Assembly (NCBI RefSeq): GCF_040958095.1
Contig: NC_091158.1
Location: 37,890,710 to 37,954,709, forward strand
From: Procambarus clarkii
Taxonomy: Eukaryota; Arthropoda; Malacostraca; Decapoda; Cambaridae
Direction: 5' to 3'
Length of the DNA stretch: 64,000 bases
Part shown: one piece after another, positions 47,190-60,400 of the stretch
How positions within the stretch are numbered: position 1 is the stretch's first letter
Layout of the letters: each line of letters begins with the position of its first letter
Position numbers and translations under genes: made by a program
The notes under the pieces: model-generated
The model's input: the letters and a program-made list of their open reading frames with translations, nothing else
Told to the model about the DNA's origin: nothing
Databases searched by the model: none

Positions 47190-50100
47190 GCTGGGAGTGG
47201 AAGCACCAGCAACAGCTGGGAGTGGGGGCACCAGCAACAGCTGGGAATGGGGGCACCAGCAACAGCTGGGAGTGGGGGCAACAGCAACAGCTGGGAGTGG
47301 GGGCACCAGCAACAGGTGGGTGTGAAAGCACAAGCAACAGGATGGTGTTGGGGGCACCAGCAACAGGTGGGTGTGGAGGGCAACAGGAACAGGTGGGTGT
47401 GGGGGGGCACCAGCAACAAGTGGGTGTAGGGGGGCACCGGCAACAGTTGGGTGAGAGAGCACAAGCAACAGGTGAGTGTGTGGGCACCAACAACAGGTGG
47501 GTTTGGGGGGAACGAACAACAGGTGGGAATAGGTGGCACCAGCAACAGGTGGGTGAGGGGCACCAGCAACAGGTGGGTGTAGGTGGCACCATCAATAGGT
47601 GGGTGTGAGGGGCTCCCGCAACAGGTGATTGAGGGGGGCACCAGCAACAGGTGGGTGTGCGGGGCACAAACAACAGGTGGGTGAGGGTGGCAACAGGTGT
47701 GTGAGGGTGGGACCAGCAACAAGTTGGTGTAGGGGGTACCAGCAACAGGTCGGTGAGGGTGGCACCAGCAACAGGTGGGTGTGGAGGCACTAGCACCGGG
47801 TGTGAGGTGGGAGGGACGATCAACAGGTGCTTGTGGGGGAGTTCCAGCAACAGGTGGGTGTGGAGGCACTAGCAACAGGTGGGTTTGGGCGGGGACGAGC
47901 AACAGGTGCGTGTGGGGGAGTTCCAGCAACAGGTGGGTGTGATGGCACCAGCAACAGCTGGGTGTGGGGGCACCAGCAACAGCTGGGTGTTGGGGTACCA
48001 GCAACAGCTGGGTGTTATGGTACCAGCGACTGGTGGGTGTGGGGGCACCAGCAACAGCTGGGTGTGGGGGCAATAGCAACAGCTGGGTGTTGGGTACCAG
48101 CAACAGCTGGGTGTGAGGGAACCAGCGACTGGTGGGTGTGGGGTCACCAGCAACAGCTGGGTGTGGTAGCACTAGCAACAGCTGGGTGTTGGGGTACCAG
48201 CAACAGCTGGATGTGAGTGCACGAGCGACTGGTTGGTGTGGGGGCACCAGCAACAGGTAGGTGTGGAAGGCACCTGCAACAGGTGGGAATGGGGGCACCA
48301 GCAACTGGTGGGTTTGGGGGGCACCAGCAACAGGTGGGTGTAAGGACACCAATAACAGCTGGGTGTGTGGGCAGCGGCAACAGCTGGGTGTGGGGGGCAG
48401 CGGCATCAGCTGGGTTTGGGGGGGCACCGGCAAAAGGTGGGTGTTGGGGGCACCAGCAACAGGTGGGTGACAGATCACCAGCAACAGGTGGGTGTGGGGG
48501 TACCAGCAACAGCTACTTGTGGGAGCTCCAACAACATGTGGGTGTGGGGGGCACCAACAACAGGTAAGTTAAGGTGGCACCAGCAACAAGTGGGTGTGGG
48601 GGGCACCACCAACAGGTTGGTGAGGGGGGTTTCCAGCAACAGGTTGGTGTGGAGGCACTAGCAAAAGGGGGTGTGGGTTTGGACGAGCAACAGGTGCGTG
48701 TTGGGGAGGACGAACAACAGGTGGGTGTGATGGCACCAGCAACAGCTGGGAGTGGAAGTACCAGCAACAGCTGGGAGTGGGGGCACCAGCATCAAGTGGG
48801 TGTAGGGGAGCACCTGCAACAGATGGGTGAGAGAGCACAAGCAACAGGTGGGTGTGTGGGCCCCAGAAACAGGTGGGTGTGGGGGCTCCAGCAACAGCTA
48901 ATTGTGGGAGCACCAACAAGAGGTGGGTGTGGGGGGCACCAACAACAGGTAAGTGTAGGTGGCACCAGAAACAGGAGGGTGTGTAGGGCACCAGCAATAG
49001 GTGGGTGTAGGTGGCACCAGCAATAGGTGGGTGTGAAGGGCACCAGCAACAGGTGGGTGAGGGGGGGCACCAGCAACTGGTGGGTGAGGGGGGCACCAGA
49101 AACAGGGGGTGTGGTGGGACGAGCAACATGTGCATGTGGGGGAGGACCAGCAACAGGTGGGTTTGTAGGGGGGCACAAGCGACTGGTGGGTGTGGGGGCA
49201 CCAGCAACAGGGACGTGTGGAGGGCACCAGCAACAGGTGGGTGAGAGGGGCACCAGCAACATGTGGGTATGGGGGCACCAGCAACCGGTGGGTGTGAGGG
49301 CACCAGCAACAGCTGGGTGAGTGGGCGCCAGCAACAGCTGGGTGAGTGGGCAGCAGCAACAGCTGGGTGTGGGGGGCACCGGCAACTGGTGGATGTGGAA
49401 GGCACCAGCAACAGGTGGGTGTGGGGGCACCAGCATTAGGTGGGTGAGGCGGGTACCAGCAGCAGGTGGGTGTGGAGGAACTAGCAACAGGGGGTGTGGG
49501 GGGGACGAACAACAGGTGCGTGTGGGGGAGGACCAGCAACAGGTGGGTGTGATGGCATCAGCAACAGCTGGGAGTGGAAGCACCAGCAACAGCTGGGAGT
49601 GGGGGCACCAGCAACAGCTGGGAGTGGGGGCACCAGCAACAAGTGGGTGTATGGGAGCACCAGCATCAGGTGGGTGAGAGAGCACAAGCAACAGGTGGGT
49701 GTGTGGGCCCCAGCAACAGGTGGGTATGGGGGCACCAGCAACAGCTACTTGTTTGAGCACCAACAACAGGTGGGTGTGGGGGGCACCAACACCAGGTAAG
49801 TGTAGCTGGCACCAGCAACAGGTGGGTGTGTTGGGCACCAGCGACAGGTGGGTGTGTGTGGGGCACCAGCAACAGGTGGGTGTAGGTGCCACCAGCAATA
49901 GGTGGGTGGGGGGGGCACCAGCAACAGTTGGGTGAGGGGGGCACCAGCAACAGGTGGGTGAGAGGGCACCAGCAAAAGGGGGTGTGGGGGGGACGAGCAA
50001 CAGGTGCGTGTGGGGGAGAACCAGCAATAGGTGGGAGTGGAGGGTACCAGCAACAGGTGGGTGAGGGAGGCACCAGCACAAGGTGGGTGAGGGGGGCACC

Positions 50101-53100
50101 AGCAACAGGGTGTGTTGCGGGACGAGCAACAGGTGCGTGTGGGGCAGGACCAGCAACAGGTGGGTGTGATGGCACGAGCTACAGCTGGGTGTGGGGGCAC
50201 CAGCAACAGGTAGGTGTGTAGGGCGGCACCAGCAACAGGTGGGTGTGCAGAGATGCACCAGCAACGGCTGGGAGTGGGAGCACCAGCATCAAGTGGGTGT
50301 AGGGGGGCACCAGCAACTGGTGGGTGAGAGAACACAAGCAACAGGTGGGTGAGGGGGCCCCAGCAACAGGTTTGTGTGGGGGCACCAGCAACAGGTGGGT
50401 GACGGGGGCCCCAGCAACAGGTGGGAGTGGTGGGCACCAGCCACAGATGGGTGAGGGGGGCACCAGCAACAGGTGGGTGTGGAGGCACTAGCAACCGGGG
50501 GGTGTGGGGGGGACGAGCAAGAGGTGAATGTGGGGGAGGACCAGCATCAGGTGGGTGTGATGGCACCAGCAACAGCTGGTTGTGGGTGCACCAGCAGCAG
50601 GTGGGTTTGTAGGGGGGCACCAGCAACAGGTGGGTGTGGGGGCACCAGCAACAGGTGGGTGTGGGGGCACCAGCAACAGCTGGGTGTTGGGGAACCAGCA
50701 ACAGGTGTATGTGAGAGCACTAGCAACAGCTGAGTGTGAGGGCACAAGCGACTGTTGGGTGTGGGGGCACCAGCAACAGGTGGGTGAGGGGGGCACCAGC
50801 AACAGGTGGGTATGGGGGCACCAGCAACCGGTGGGTGTGAGGGCACCAGCAACAGCTGGGTGAGTGGGCACCAGCAACAGCTGGGTGAGTGGGCAACAGC
50901 CGGGTGTGGGGGGCACCGGCAACTGGTAGATGTGGAAGGCACCAGCAACAGGTGGGTGTGGGGGCACCAGCAACAGGTGGGTGAGGGGGGGTACCAGCAA
51001 CAGGTGCGTGTGGGGGAGGACCAGCAACAGGTGGGTGTGATTGCACCAGCAACAGCTTGGAGTGAAAGCACCAGCAACAGCTGGGAGTGGGGGCACCAGC
51101 AACAAGTGGGTGTAGGGGGGCACCATCAACAGATGGGTGAGAGAGCAAAAGCAACAGGTGGGTGTGTGCGCATCACCCACAAGTGGGTGTGGGGGCACCA
51201 GCAACAGCTACTTGAAGGAGCACAAACAACAGGTGGGTGTGGGGGACACCAACATCAGGTAAGTTAAGGTGGCACCAGCAATAGGAGGGTGTGGGGGGCA
51301 CCAGCAACAGGTGGGTGAGGGGGGCACCAGCAACAGGTGGGTGAGGGGGGCACCAGCAACAGGTGGGTTTGGGGGGCACCAGCAACAGGTGGGTGAGGGG
51401 GCCACCAGCACCAGGTGGGTGTGGGGGGCAACAGCAACAGGTGGGTGAGGGGGATTACCAGAAACAGGTGGTGTGGAGGCACTAGCAAAACGGGGTGTGG
51501 GATGGACGAGCAACAGGTGCGTGTGGGGGAGGACCAGCAACAGGTAGGTGTGATGGCATCAGCAACAGCTGGGAGTGGAAGCACCAGCAACAGCTGGGAG
51601 TGGGGGCACCAGCAAAAGCTGGGAGTGGGGGCACCAGCAACAAGTGGGTGTATGGGAGCACCAGCATCAGGTGGGTGAGAGAGCACAAGCAACAGGTGGG
51701 TGTGTGGGCCCCAGCAACAGGTGGGTGTGGGGGCACCAGCAACAGGTGGGTGTAGGTGGCACCAGCAACAGGTGGGTGTGTGGGGCACCAGCAACAGGTG
51801 GGTGTGTGGGGCACCAGCAACTGGTGGGTGTAGGTGGCACCAGCAATAGGTGGGTGTGGAGGGCACCAGCAACAGGTGGGTGAGGGGGGCACCAGCAACA
51901 GGTGGGTGTAGGTGGCACCAGCAATAGGTGGGTGGGGGCACCAGCAACAAGTGGGTGTGTGGGGCACCAGCAACAGGTGGGTGTGTGGGGCACCAGCAAC
52001 AGGTGGGTGTAGGTGGCACCAGCAATAGGTGGGTGGGGGGGGCACCAGCAACAGTTGGGTGAGGGGGGCACCAGCAACAGGTGTGTGAGAGGGCACCAGC
52101 AAAAGGGGGTGTGGGGGGACGAGCAACAAGTGCGTGTGGGGGAGAACCAGCAATAGGTGGGAGTGGAGGGTACCAGCAACAGGTGGGTGAGGGGGGCACC
52201 AGCAACAGGTTGGTGTGGTGGGCACCAGCAACAAGTGGGTGTGTGGGCAGCAGCAACAGTTGGGTGTTGGGGAACCAGCAACAGGTTGGTGTGGGGGGCA
52301 CCAGCAACAGGTTGGTGTGGTGGGCACCAGCAACAAGTGGGTGTGTGGGCAGCAGCAACAGCTGGGTGTGTGGGCAGCAGCAACAGCTGGGTGTGGGGGG
52401 CACCGGCAACTGGCGGGGGGCACCAGCAACAGATGGGTGCGAGGGCATCAGGAGAAGGTGGGTGTGGGTGGCACCAGCAACAGCTGGGTGCGGGGTCAGC
52501 AGTAACAGATGCGTGTGGGGCAACAGGTGGGTGTGGGGGGCACCAGCACCAGCTGGGAGTGGAAGCACCAGCAACAGCTGGGAGTGGGGGCACCAGCAAC
52601 AGCTGGGAGTGGGGGCACCAGCAACAGCTGGGAGTGGGGGCAACAGCAACAGCTGGGAGTGGGGGCACCAGCAACAGGTGGGTGAGAAAGCACAAGCAAC
52701 AGGATGGTGTTGGGGGCACCAGCAACAGGTGGGTGTGGAGGGCAACAGGAACAGGTGGGTGTGGGGGGGCACCAGCAACAAGTGGGTGTAGGGGGGCACC
52801 GGCAACAGTTGGGTGAGAGAGCACAAGCAACAGGTGAGTGTGTGGGCACCAACAACAGGTGGGTGTGGGGGAACGAACAACAGGTGGGAATAGGTGGCAC
52901 CAGCAACAGGTGGGTGAGGGGCACCAGCAACAGGTGGGTGTAGGTGGCAACATCAATAGGTGGGTGTGAGGGGCTCCCGCAATAGGTGATTGAGGGGGGC
53001 ACCAGCAACAGGTGGGTGTGCGGGGCACAAACAACAGGTGGGTGAGGGTGGCAACAGGTGTGTGAGGGTGGGACCAGCAACAAGTTGGTGTAGGGGGTAC

Positions 53101-56100
53101 CAGCAACAGGTCGGTGAGGGTGGCACCAGCAACAGGTGGGTGTGGAGGCACTAGCACCAGGTGTGAGGTGGGAGGGACGATCAACAGGTGCTTGTGGGGG
53201 AGTTCCAGCAACAGGTGGGTGTGGACGCACTAGCAACAGGTGGGTTTGGGCGGGGACGAGCAACAGGTGCGTGTGGGGGAGTTCCAGCAACAGGTGGGTG
53301 TGATGGCACCAGCAACAGCTGGGTGTGGGGGCACCAGCAACAGCTGGGTGTTGGGGTACCAGCAACAGCTGGGCGTTATGGTACCAGCGACTGGTGGGTG
53401 TGGGGGCACCAGCAACAGCTGGGTGTGGGGGCAATAGCAACAGCTGGGTGTTGGGTACCAGCAACAGCTGGGTGTGAGGGAACCAGCGACTGGTGGGTGT
53501 GGGGGCACCAGCAACAGCTGGGTGTGGTAGCACTAGCAACAGCTGGGTGTTGGGGTACCAGCAACAGCTGGATGTGAGGGCACGAGCTACTGGTTGGTGT
53601 GGGGGCACCAGCAACAGGTAGGTGTGGAAGGCACCTGCAACAGGTGGGAATGGGGGCACCAGCAACTGGTGGGTTTGGGGGGCACCAGCAACAGGTGGGT
53701 GTAAGGACACCAATAACAGCTGGGTGTGTGGGCAGAGGCAACAGCTGGGTGTGGGGGGCAGCGGCATCAGCTGGGTTTGGGGGGGCACCGGCAAAAGGTG
53801 GGTGTTGGGGGCACCAGCAACAGGTGGGTGACAGATCACCAGCAACAGGTGGGTGTGGGGGTACCAGCAACAGCTACTTGTGGGAGCACCAACAACATGT
53901 GGGTGTGGGGGGCACCAACAACAGGTAAGTTAAGGTGGCACCAGCAACAAGTGGGTGTGGGGGGCACCACCAACAGGTTGGTGAGGGGGGTTTCCAGCAA
54001 CAGGTTGGTGTGGAGGCACTAGCAAAAGGGGGTGTGGGGGGGGACGAGCAACAGGTGCGTGTTGGGGAGGACGAACAACAGGTGGGTGTGATGGCACCAG
54101 CAACAGCTGGGAGTGGAAGTACCAGCAACAGCTGGGAGTGGGGGCACCAGCAACAAGTGGGTGTAGGGGAGCACCTGCAACGGATGGGTGAGAGAGCACA
54201 AGCAACAGGTGGGTGTGTGGGCCCCAGAAACAGTTGGGTGTGGGGGCTCCAGCAACAGCTAATTGTGGGAGCACCAACAACAGGTGGGTGTGGGGGGCAC
54301 CAACAACAGGTAAGTGTAGGTGGCACCAGAAACAGGAGGGTGTGTAGGGCACCAGCAATAGGTGGGTGTAGGTGGCACCAGCAATAGGTGGGTGTGAAGG
54401 GCACCAGCAACAGGTGGGTGAGGGGGGGCACCAGCAACTGGTGGGTGAGGGGGGCACCAGAAACAGGGGGTGTGGTGGGACGAGCAACATGTGCATGTGG
54501 GGGAGGACCAGCAACAGGTGGGTTTGTAGGGGGGCACAAGCGACTGGTGGGTGTGGGGGCACCAGCAACAGGGACGTGTGGAGGGCACCAGCAACAGGTG
54601 GGTGAGAGGGGCACCAGCAACATGTGGGTATGGGGGCACCAGCAACCGGTGGGTGTGAGGGCACCAGCAACAGCTGGGTGAGTGGGCGCCAGCAACAGCT
54701 GGGTGAGTGGGCAGCAGCAACAGCTGGGTGTGGGGGGCACCGGCAACTGGTAGATGTGGAAGGCAGCATTAGGTGGGTGAGGCGGGTACCAGCAGCAGGT
54801 GGGTGTGGAGGAACTAGCAACAGGGGGTGTGGGGGGGACGAACAACAGGTGCGTGTGGGGGAGGACCAGCAACAGGTGGGTGTGATGGCATCAGCAACAG
54901 CTGGGAGTGGAAGCACCAGCAACAGCTGGGAGTGGGGGCACCAGCAACAGCTGGGAGTGGGGGCACCAGCAACAAGTGGGTGTATGGGAGCACCAGCATC
55001 AGGTGGGTGAGAGAGCACAAGCAACAGGTGGGTGTGTGGGCCCCAGCAACAGGTGGGTATGGGGGCACCAGCAACAGCTACTTGTTTGAGCACCAACAAC
55101 AGGTGGGTGTGGGGGGCACCAACACCAGGTAAGTGTAGGTGGCACCAGCAACAGGTGGGTGTGTTGGGCACCAGCAACAGGTGGGTGTGTGTGAGGCACC
55201 AGCAAGAGGTGGGTGTAGGTGCCACCAGCAATAGGTGGGTGGGGGGGCACCAGCAACAGTTGGGTGAGGGGGGCACCAGCAACAGGTGGGTGAGAGGGCA
55301 CCAGCAAAAGGGGGTGTGGGGGGGACGAGCAACAGGTGCGTGTGGGGGAGAACCAGCAATAGGTGGGAGTGGAGGGTACCAGCAACAGGTGGGTGAGGGG
55401 GGGCACCAGCACAAGGTGGGTGAGGGGGGCACCAGCAACAGGGTGTGTGGGGGGACGAGCAACAGGTGCGTGTGGGGGAGGACCAGCAACAGGTGGGTGT
55501 GATGGCACGAGCTACAGCTGGGTGTGGGGGCACCAGCAACAGGTAGGTGTGTAGGGCGGCACCAGCAACAGGTGGGTGTGTAGAGATGCACCAGCAACGG
55601 CTGGGAGTGGGAGCACCAGCATCAAGTGGGTGTAGGGGGGCACCAGCAACTGGTGGGTGAGAGAACACAAGCAACAGGTGGGTGAGGGGGCCCCAGCAAC
55701 AGGTTTGTGTGGGGGCACCAGCAACAGGTGGGTGACGGGGGCCCCAGCAACAGGTGGGAGTGGTGGGCACCAGCAACAGGTGGGTGTGGAGGCACTAGCA
55801 ACCGGGGGGTGTGGGGGGGACGAGCAAGAGGTGAATGTGGGGGAGGACCAGCATCAGGTGGGTGTGATGGCACCAGCAACAGCTGGGTGTGGGTGCACCA
55901 GCAGCAGGTGGGTTTGTAGGGGGGCACCAGCAACAGGTGGGTGTGGGGGCACCAGCAACAGGTGGGTGTGGGGGCACTAGCAACAGCTGGGTGTTGGGGA
56001 ACCAGCAACAGGTGTATGTGAGAGCACTAGCAACAGCTGAGTGTGAGGGCACAAGCGACTGTTGGGTGTGGGGGCACCAGCAACAGGTGGGTGAGGGGGG

Positions 56101-57400
56101 CACCAGCAACAGGTGGGTATGGGGGCACCAGCAACCGGTGGGTGTGAGGGCACCAGCAACAGCTGGGTGAGTGGGCACCAGCTACAGCTGGGTGAGTGGG
56201 CAGCAGCAACAGCTGGGTGTGGGGGGCACCGGCAACTGGTAGATGTGGAAGGCAACAGGTGGGTGTGGGGGCACCAGCAACAGGTGGGTGAGGGGGGGTA
56301 CCAGCAACAGGTGCGTGTGGGGGAGGACCAGCAACAGGTGGGTGTGATTGCACCAGCAACAGCTTGGAGTGAAAGCACCAGCAACAGCTGGGAGTGGGGG
56401 CACCAGCAACAAGTGGGTGTAGGGGTGCACCATCAACAGATGGGTGAGAGAGCAAAAGCAACAGGTGGGTGTGTGCGCATCACCAACAAGAGGGTGTGGG
56501 GGCACCAGCAACAGCTACTTGAAGGAGCACCAACAACAGGTGGGTGTGGGGGACACCAACATCAGGTAAGTTAAGGTGGCACCAGCAATAGGAGGGTGTG
56601 GGGGGCACCAGCAACAGGTGGGTGAGGGGGGCACCAGCAACAGGTGGGTGAGGGGGCTACCAGCACCAGGTGGGTGTGGGGGGCAACAGCAACAGGTGGG
56701 TGAGGGGGATTACCAGAAACAGGTGGTGTGGAGGCACTAGCAAAACGGGGTGTGGGATGGACGAGCAACAGGTGCGTGTGGGGGAGGGCCAGCAACAGGT
56801 AGGTGTGATGGCATCAGCAACAGCTGGGAGTGGAAGCACCAGCAACAGCTGGGAGTGGGGGCACCAGCAAAAGCTGGGAGTGGGGGCACCAGCAACAAGT
56901 GGGTGTATGGGAGCACCAGCATCAGGTGGGTGAGAGAGCACAAGCAACAGGTGGGTGTGTGGGCCCCACCAACAGGTGGGTGTGGGGGCACCAGCAACAG
57001 GTGGGTGTAGGTGGCACCAGCAACAGGTGGGTGTGTGGGGCACCAGCAACAGGTGGGTGTGTGGGGCACCAGCAACTGGTGGGTGTAGGTGGCACCAGCA
57101 ATAGGTGGGTGGGGGAACCAGCAACAAGTTTGTGTGTGGGGCACCAGCAACAGGTGGGTGTGTGGGGCACCAGCAACAGGTGGGTGTAGGTGGCACCAGC
57201 AATAGGTGGGTGGGGGGGGCACCAGCAACAGTTGGGTGAGGGGGGCACCAGCAACAGGTGTGTGAGAGGGCACCAGCAAAAGGGGGTGTGGGGGGACGAG
57301 CAACAAGTGCGTGTGGGGGAGAACCAGCAATAGGTGGGAGTGGAGGGTACCAGCAACAGGTGGGTGAGGGGGGCACCAGCACAAGGTGGGTGAGGGGGGC
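47190..57400 (+). repeat. Higher-order tandem duplication with 5.2-5.4-kb offset
   Basis: CAACAGGTGCTTGTGGGGGA at 47,821 recurs at 53,182 (offset 5,361). The segment from about 47.2 to 49.4 kb matches 52.55-54.75 kb almost exactly. Further along, the offset shortens in steps (5,333, 5,307, 5,255, then about 5,177) through small unit deletions, so the duplication extends to about 52.3/57.4 kb. Confidence 0.85.
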
Positions 57401-60400
57401 ACCAGCAACCGGTGGTTGAGGGGGGCACCAGCAACAGGGGGTGTGGGGGGGACGAGCAACAGGTGCGTGTGGGGGAGAACCAGCAATAGGTGGGAGTGGA
57501 GGGTACCAGCAACAGGTGGGTGAGGGAGGCACCAGCACAAGGTGGGTGAGGGGGGCACCAGCAACAGGGTGTGTTGCGGGACGAGCAACAGGTGCGTGTG
57601 GGGCAGGACCAGCAACAGGTGGGTGTGATGGCACGAGCTACAGCTGGGTGTGGGGGCACCAGCAACAGGTAGGTGTGTAGGGCGGCACCAGCAACAGGTG
57701 GGTGTGCAAAGATGCACCAGCAACGGCTGGGAGTGGGAGCACCAGCATCAAGTGGGTGTAGGGGGGCACCAGCAACTGGTGGGTGAGAGAACACAAGCAA
57801 CAGGTGGGTGAGGGGGCCCCAGCAACAGGTTTGTGTGGGGGCACCAGCAACAGGTGGGTGACGGGGGCCCCAGCAACAGGTGGGAGTGGTGGGCACCAGC
57901 CACAGGTGGGTGAGGGGGGCACCAGCAACAGGTGGGTGTGGAGGCACTAGCAACCGGGGGGTGTGGGGGGGACGAGCAAGAGGTGAATGTGGGGGAGGAC
58001 CAGCATCAGGTGGGTGTGATGGCACCAGCAACAGCTGGGTGTGGGTGCACCAGCAGCAGGTGGGTTTGTAGGGGGGCACCAGCAACAGGTGGGTGTGGGG
58101 GCACCAGCAACAGGTGGGTGTGGGGGCACCAGCAACAGCTGGGTGTTGGGGAACCAGCAACAGGTGTATGTGAGAGCACTAGCAACAGCTGAGTGTGAGG
58201 GCACAAGCGACTGTTGGGTGTGGGGGCACCAGCAACAGGTGGGTGAGGGGGGCACCAGCAACAGGTGGGTATGGGGGCACCAGCAACCGGTGGGTGTGAG
58301 GGCACCAGCAACAGCTGGGTGAGTGGGCACCAGCAACAGCTGGGTGAGTGGGCAGCAGCAACAGCCGGGTGTGGGGGGCACCGGCAACTGGTAGATGTGG
58401 AAGGCACCAGCAACAGGTGGGTGTGGGGGCACCAGCAACAGGTGGGTGAGGGGGGGTACCAGCAACAGGTGCGTGTGGGGGAGGACCAGCAACAGGTGGG
58501 TGTGATTGCACCAGCAACAGCTTGGAGTGAAAGCACCAGCAACAGCTGGGAGTGGGGGCACCAGCAACAAGTGGGTGTAGGGGGGCACCATCAACAGATG
58601 GGTGAGAGAGCAAAAGCAACAGGTGGGTGTGTGCGCATCACCCACAAGTGGGTGTGGGGGCACCAGCAACAGCTACTTGAAGGAGCACAAACAACAGGTG
58701 GGTGTGGGGGACACCAACATCAGGTAAGTTAAGGTGGCACCAGCAATAGGAGGGTGTGGGGGGCACCAGCAACAGGTGGGTGAGGGGGGCACCAGCAACA
58801 GGTGGGTGAGGGGGGCACCAGCAACAGGTGGGTTTGGGGGGCACCAGCAACAGGTGGGTGAGGGGGCCACCAGCACCAGGTGGGTGTGGGGGGCAACAGC
58901 AACAGGTGGGTGAGGGGGATTACCAGAAACAGGTGGTGTGGAGGCACTAGCAAAACGGGGTGTGGGATGGACGAGCAACAGGTGCGTGTGGGGGAGGACC
59001 AGCAACAGGTAGGTGTGATGGCATCAGCAACAGCTGGGAGTGGAAGCACCAGCAACAGCTGGGAGTGGGGGCACCAGCAAAAGCTGGGAGTGGGGGCACC
59101 AGCAACAAGTGGGTGTATGGGAGCACCAGCATCAGGTGGGTGAGAGAGCACAAGCAACAGGTGGGTGTGTGGGCCCCAGCAACAGGTGGGTGTGGGGGCA
59201 CCAGCAACCGGTGGGTGTGAGGGCACCAGCAACAGCTGGGTGAGTGGGCGCCAGCAACAGCTGGGTGAGTGGGCAGCAGCAACAGCTGGGTGTGGGGGGC
59301 ACCGGCAACTGGTAGATGTGGAAGGCAGCATTAGGTGGGTGAGGCGGGTACCAGCAGCAGGTGGGTGTGGAGGAACTAGCAACAGGGGGTGTGGGGGGGA
59401 CGAACAACAGGTGCGTGTGGGGGAGGACCAGCAACAGGTGGGTGTGATGGCATCAGCAACAGCTGGGAGTGGAAGCACCAGCAACAGCTGGGAGTGGGGG
59501 CACCAGCAACAGCTGGGAGTGGGGGCACCAGCAACAAGTGGGTGTATGGGAGCACCAGCATCAGGTGGGTGAGAGAGCACAAGCAACAGGTGGGTGTGTG
59601 GGCCCCAGCAACAGGTGGGTATGGGGGCACCAGCAACAGCTACTTGTTTGAGCACCAACAACAGGTGGGTGTGGGGGGCACCAACACCAGGTAAGTGTAG
59701 GTGGCACCAGCAACAGGTGGGTGTGTTGGGCACCAGCAACAGGTGGGTGTGTGTGTGGCACCAGCAAGAGGTGGGTGTAGGTGCCACCAGCAATAGGTGG
59801 GTGGGGGGGCACCAGCAACAGTTGGGTGAGGGGGGCACCAGCAACAGGTGGGTGAGAGGGCACCAGCAAAAGGGGGTGTGGGGGGGACGAGCAACAGGTG
59901 CGTGTGGGGGAGGACCAGCAACAGGTGGGTGTGATGGCACGAGCTACAGCTGGGTGTGGGGGCACCAGCAACAGGTAGGTGTGTAGGGCGGCACCAGCAA
60001 CAGGTGGGTGTGTAGAGATGCACCAGCAACGGCTGGGAGTGGGAGCACCAGCATCAAGTGGGTGTAGGGGGGCACCAGCAACTGGTGGGTGAGAGAACAC
60101 AAGCAACAGGTGGGTGAGGGGGCCCCAGCAACAGGTTTGTGTGGGGGCACCAGCAACAGGTGGGTGACGGGGGCCCCAGCAACAGGTGGGAGTGGTGGGC
60201 ACCAGCAACAGGTGGGTGTGGAGGCACTAGCAACCGGGGGGTGTGGGGGGGACGAGCAAGAGGTGAATGTGGGGGAGGACCAGCATCAGGTGGGTGTGAT
60301 GGCACCAGCAACAGCTGGGTGTGGGTGCACCAGCAGCAGGTGGGTTTGTAGGGGGGCACCAGCAACAGGTGGGTGTGGGGGCACCAGCAACAGGTGGGTG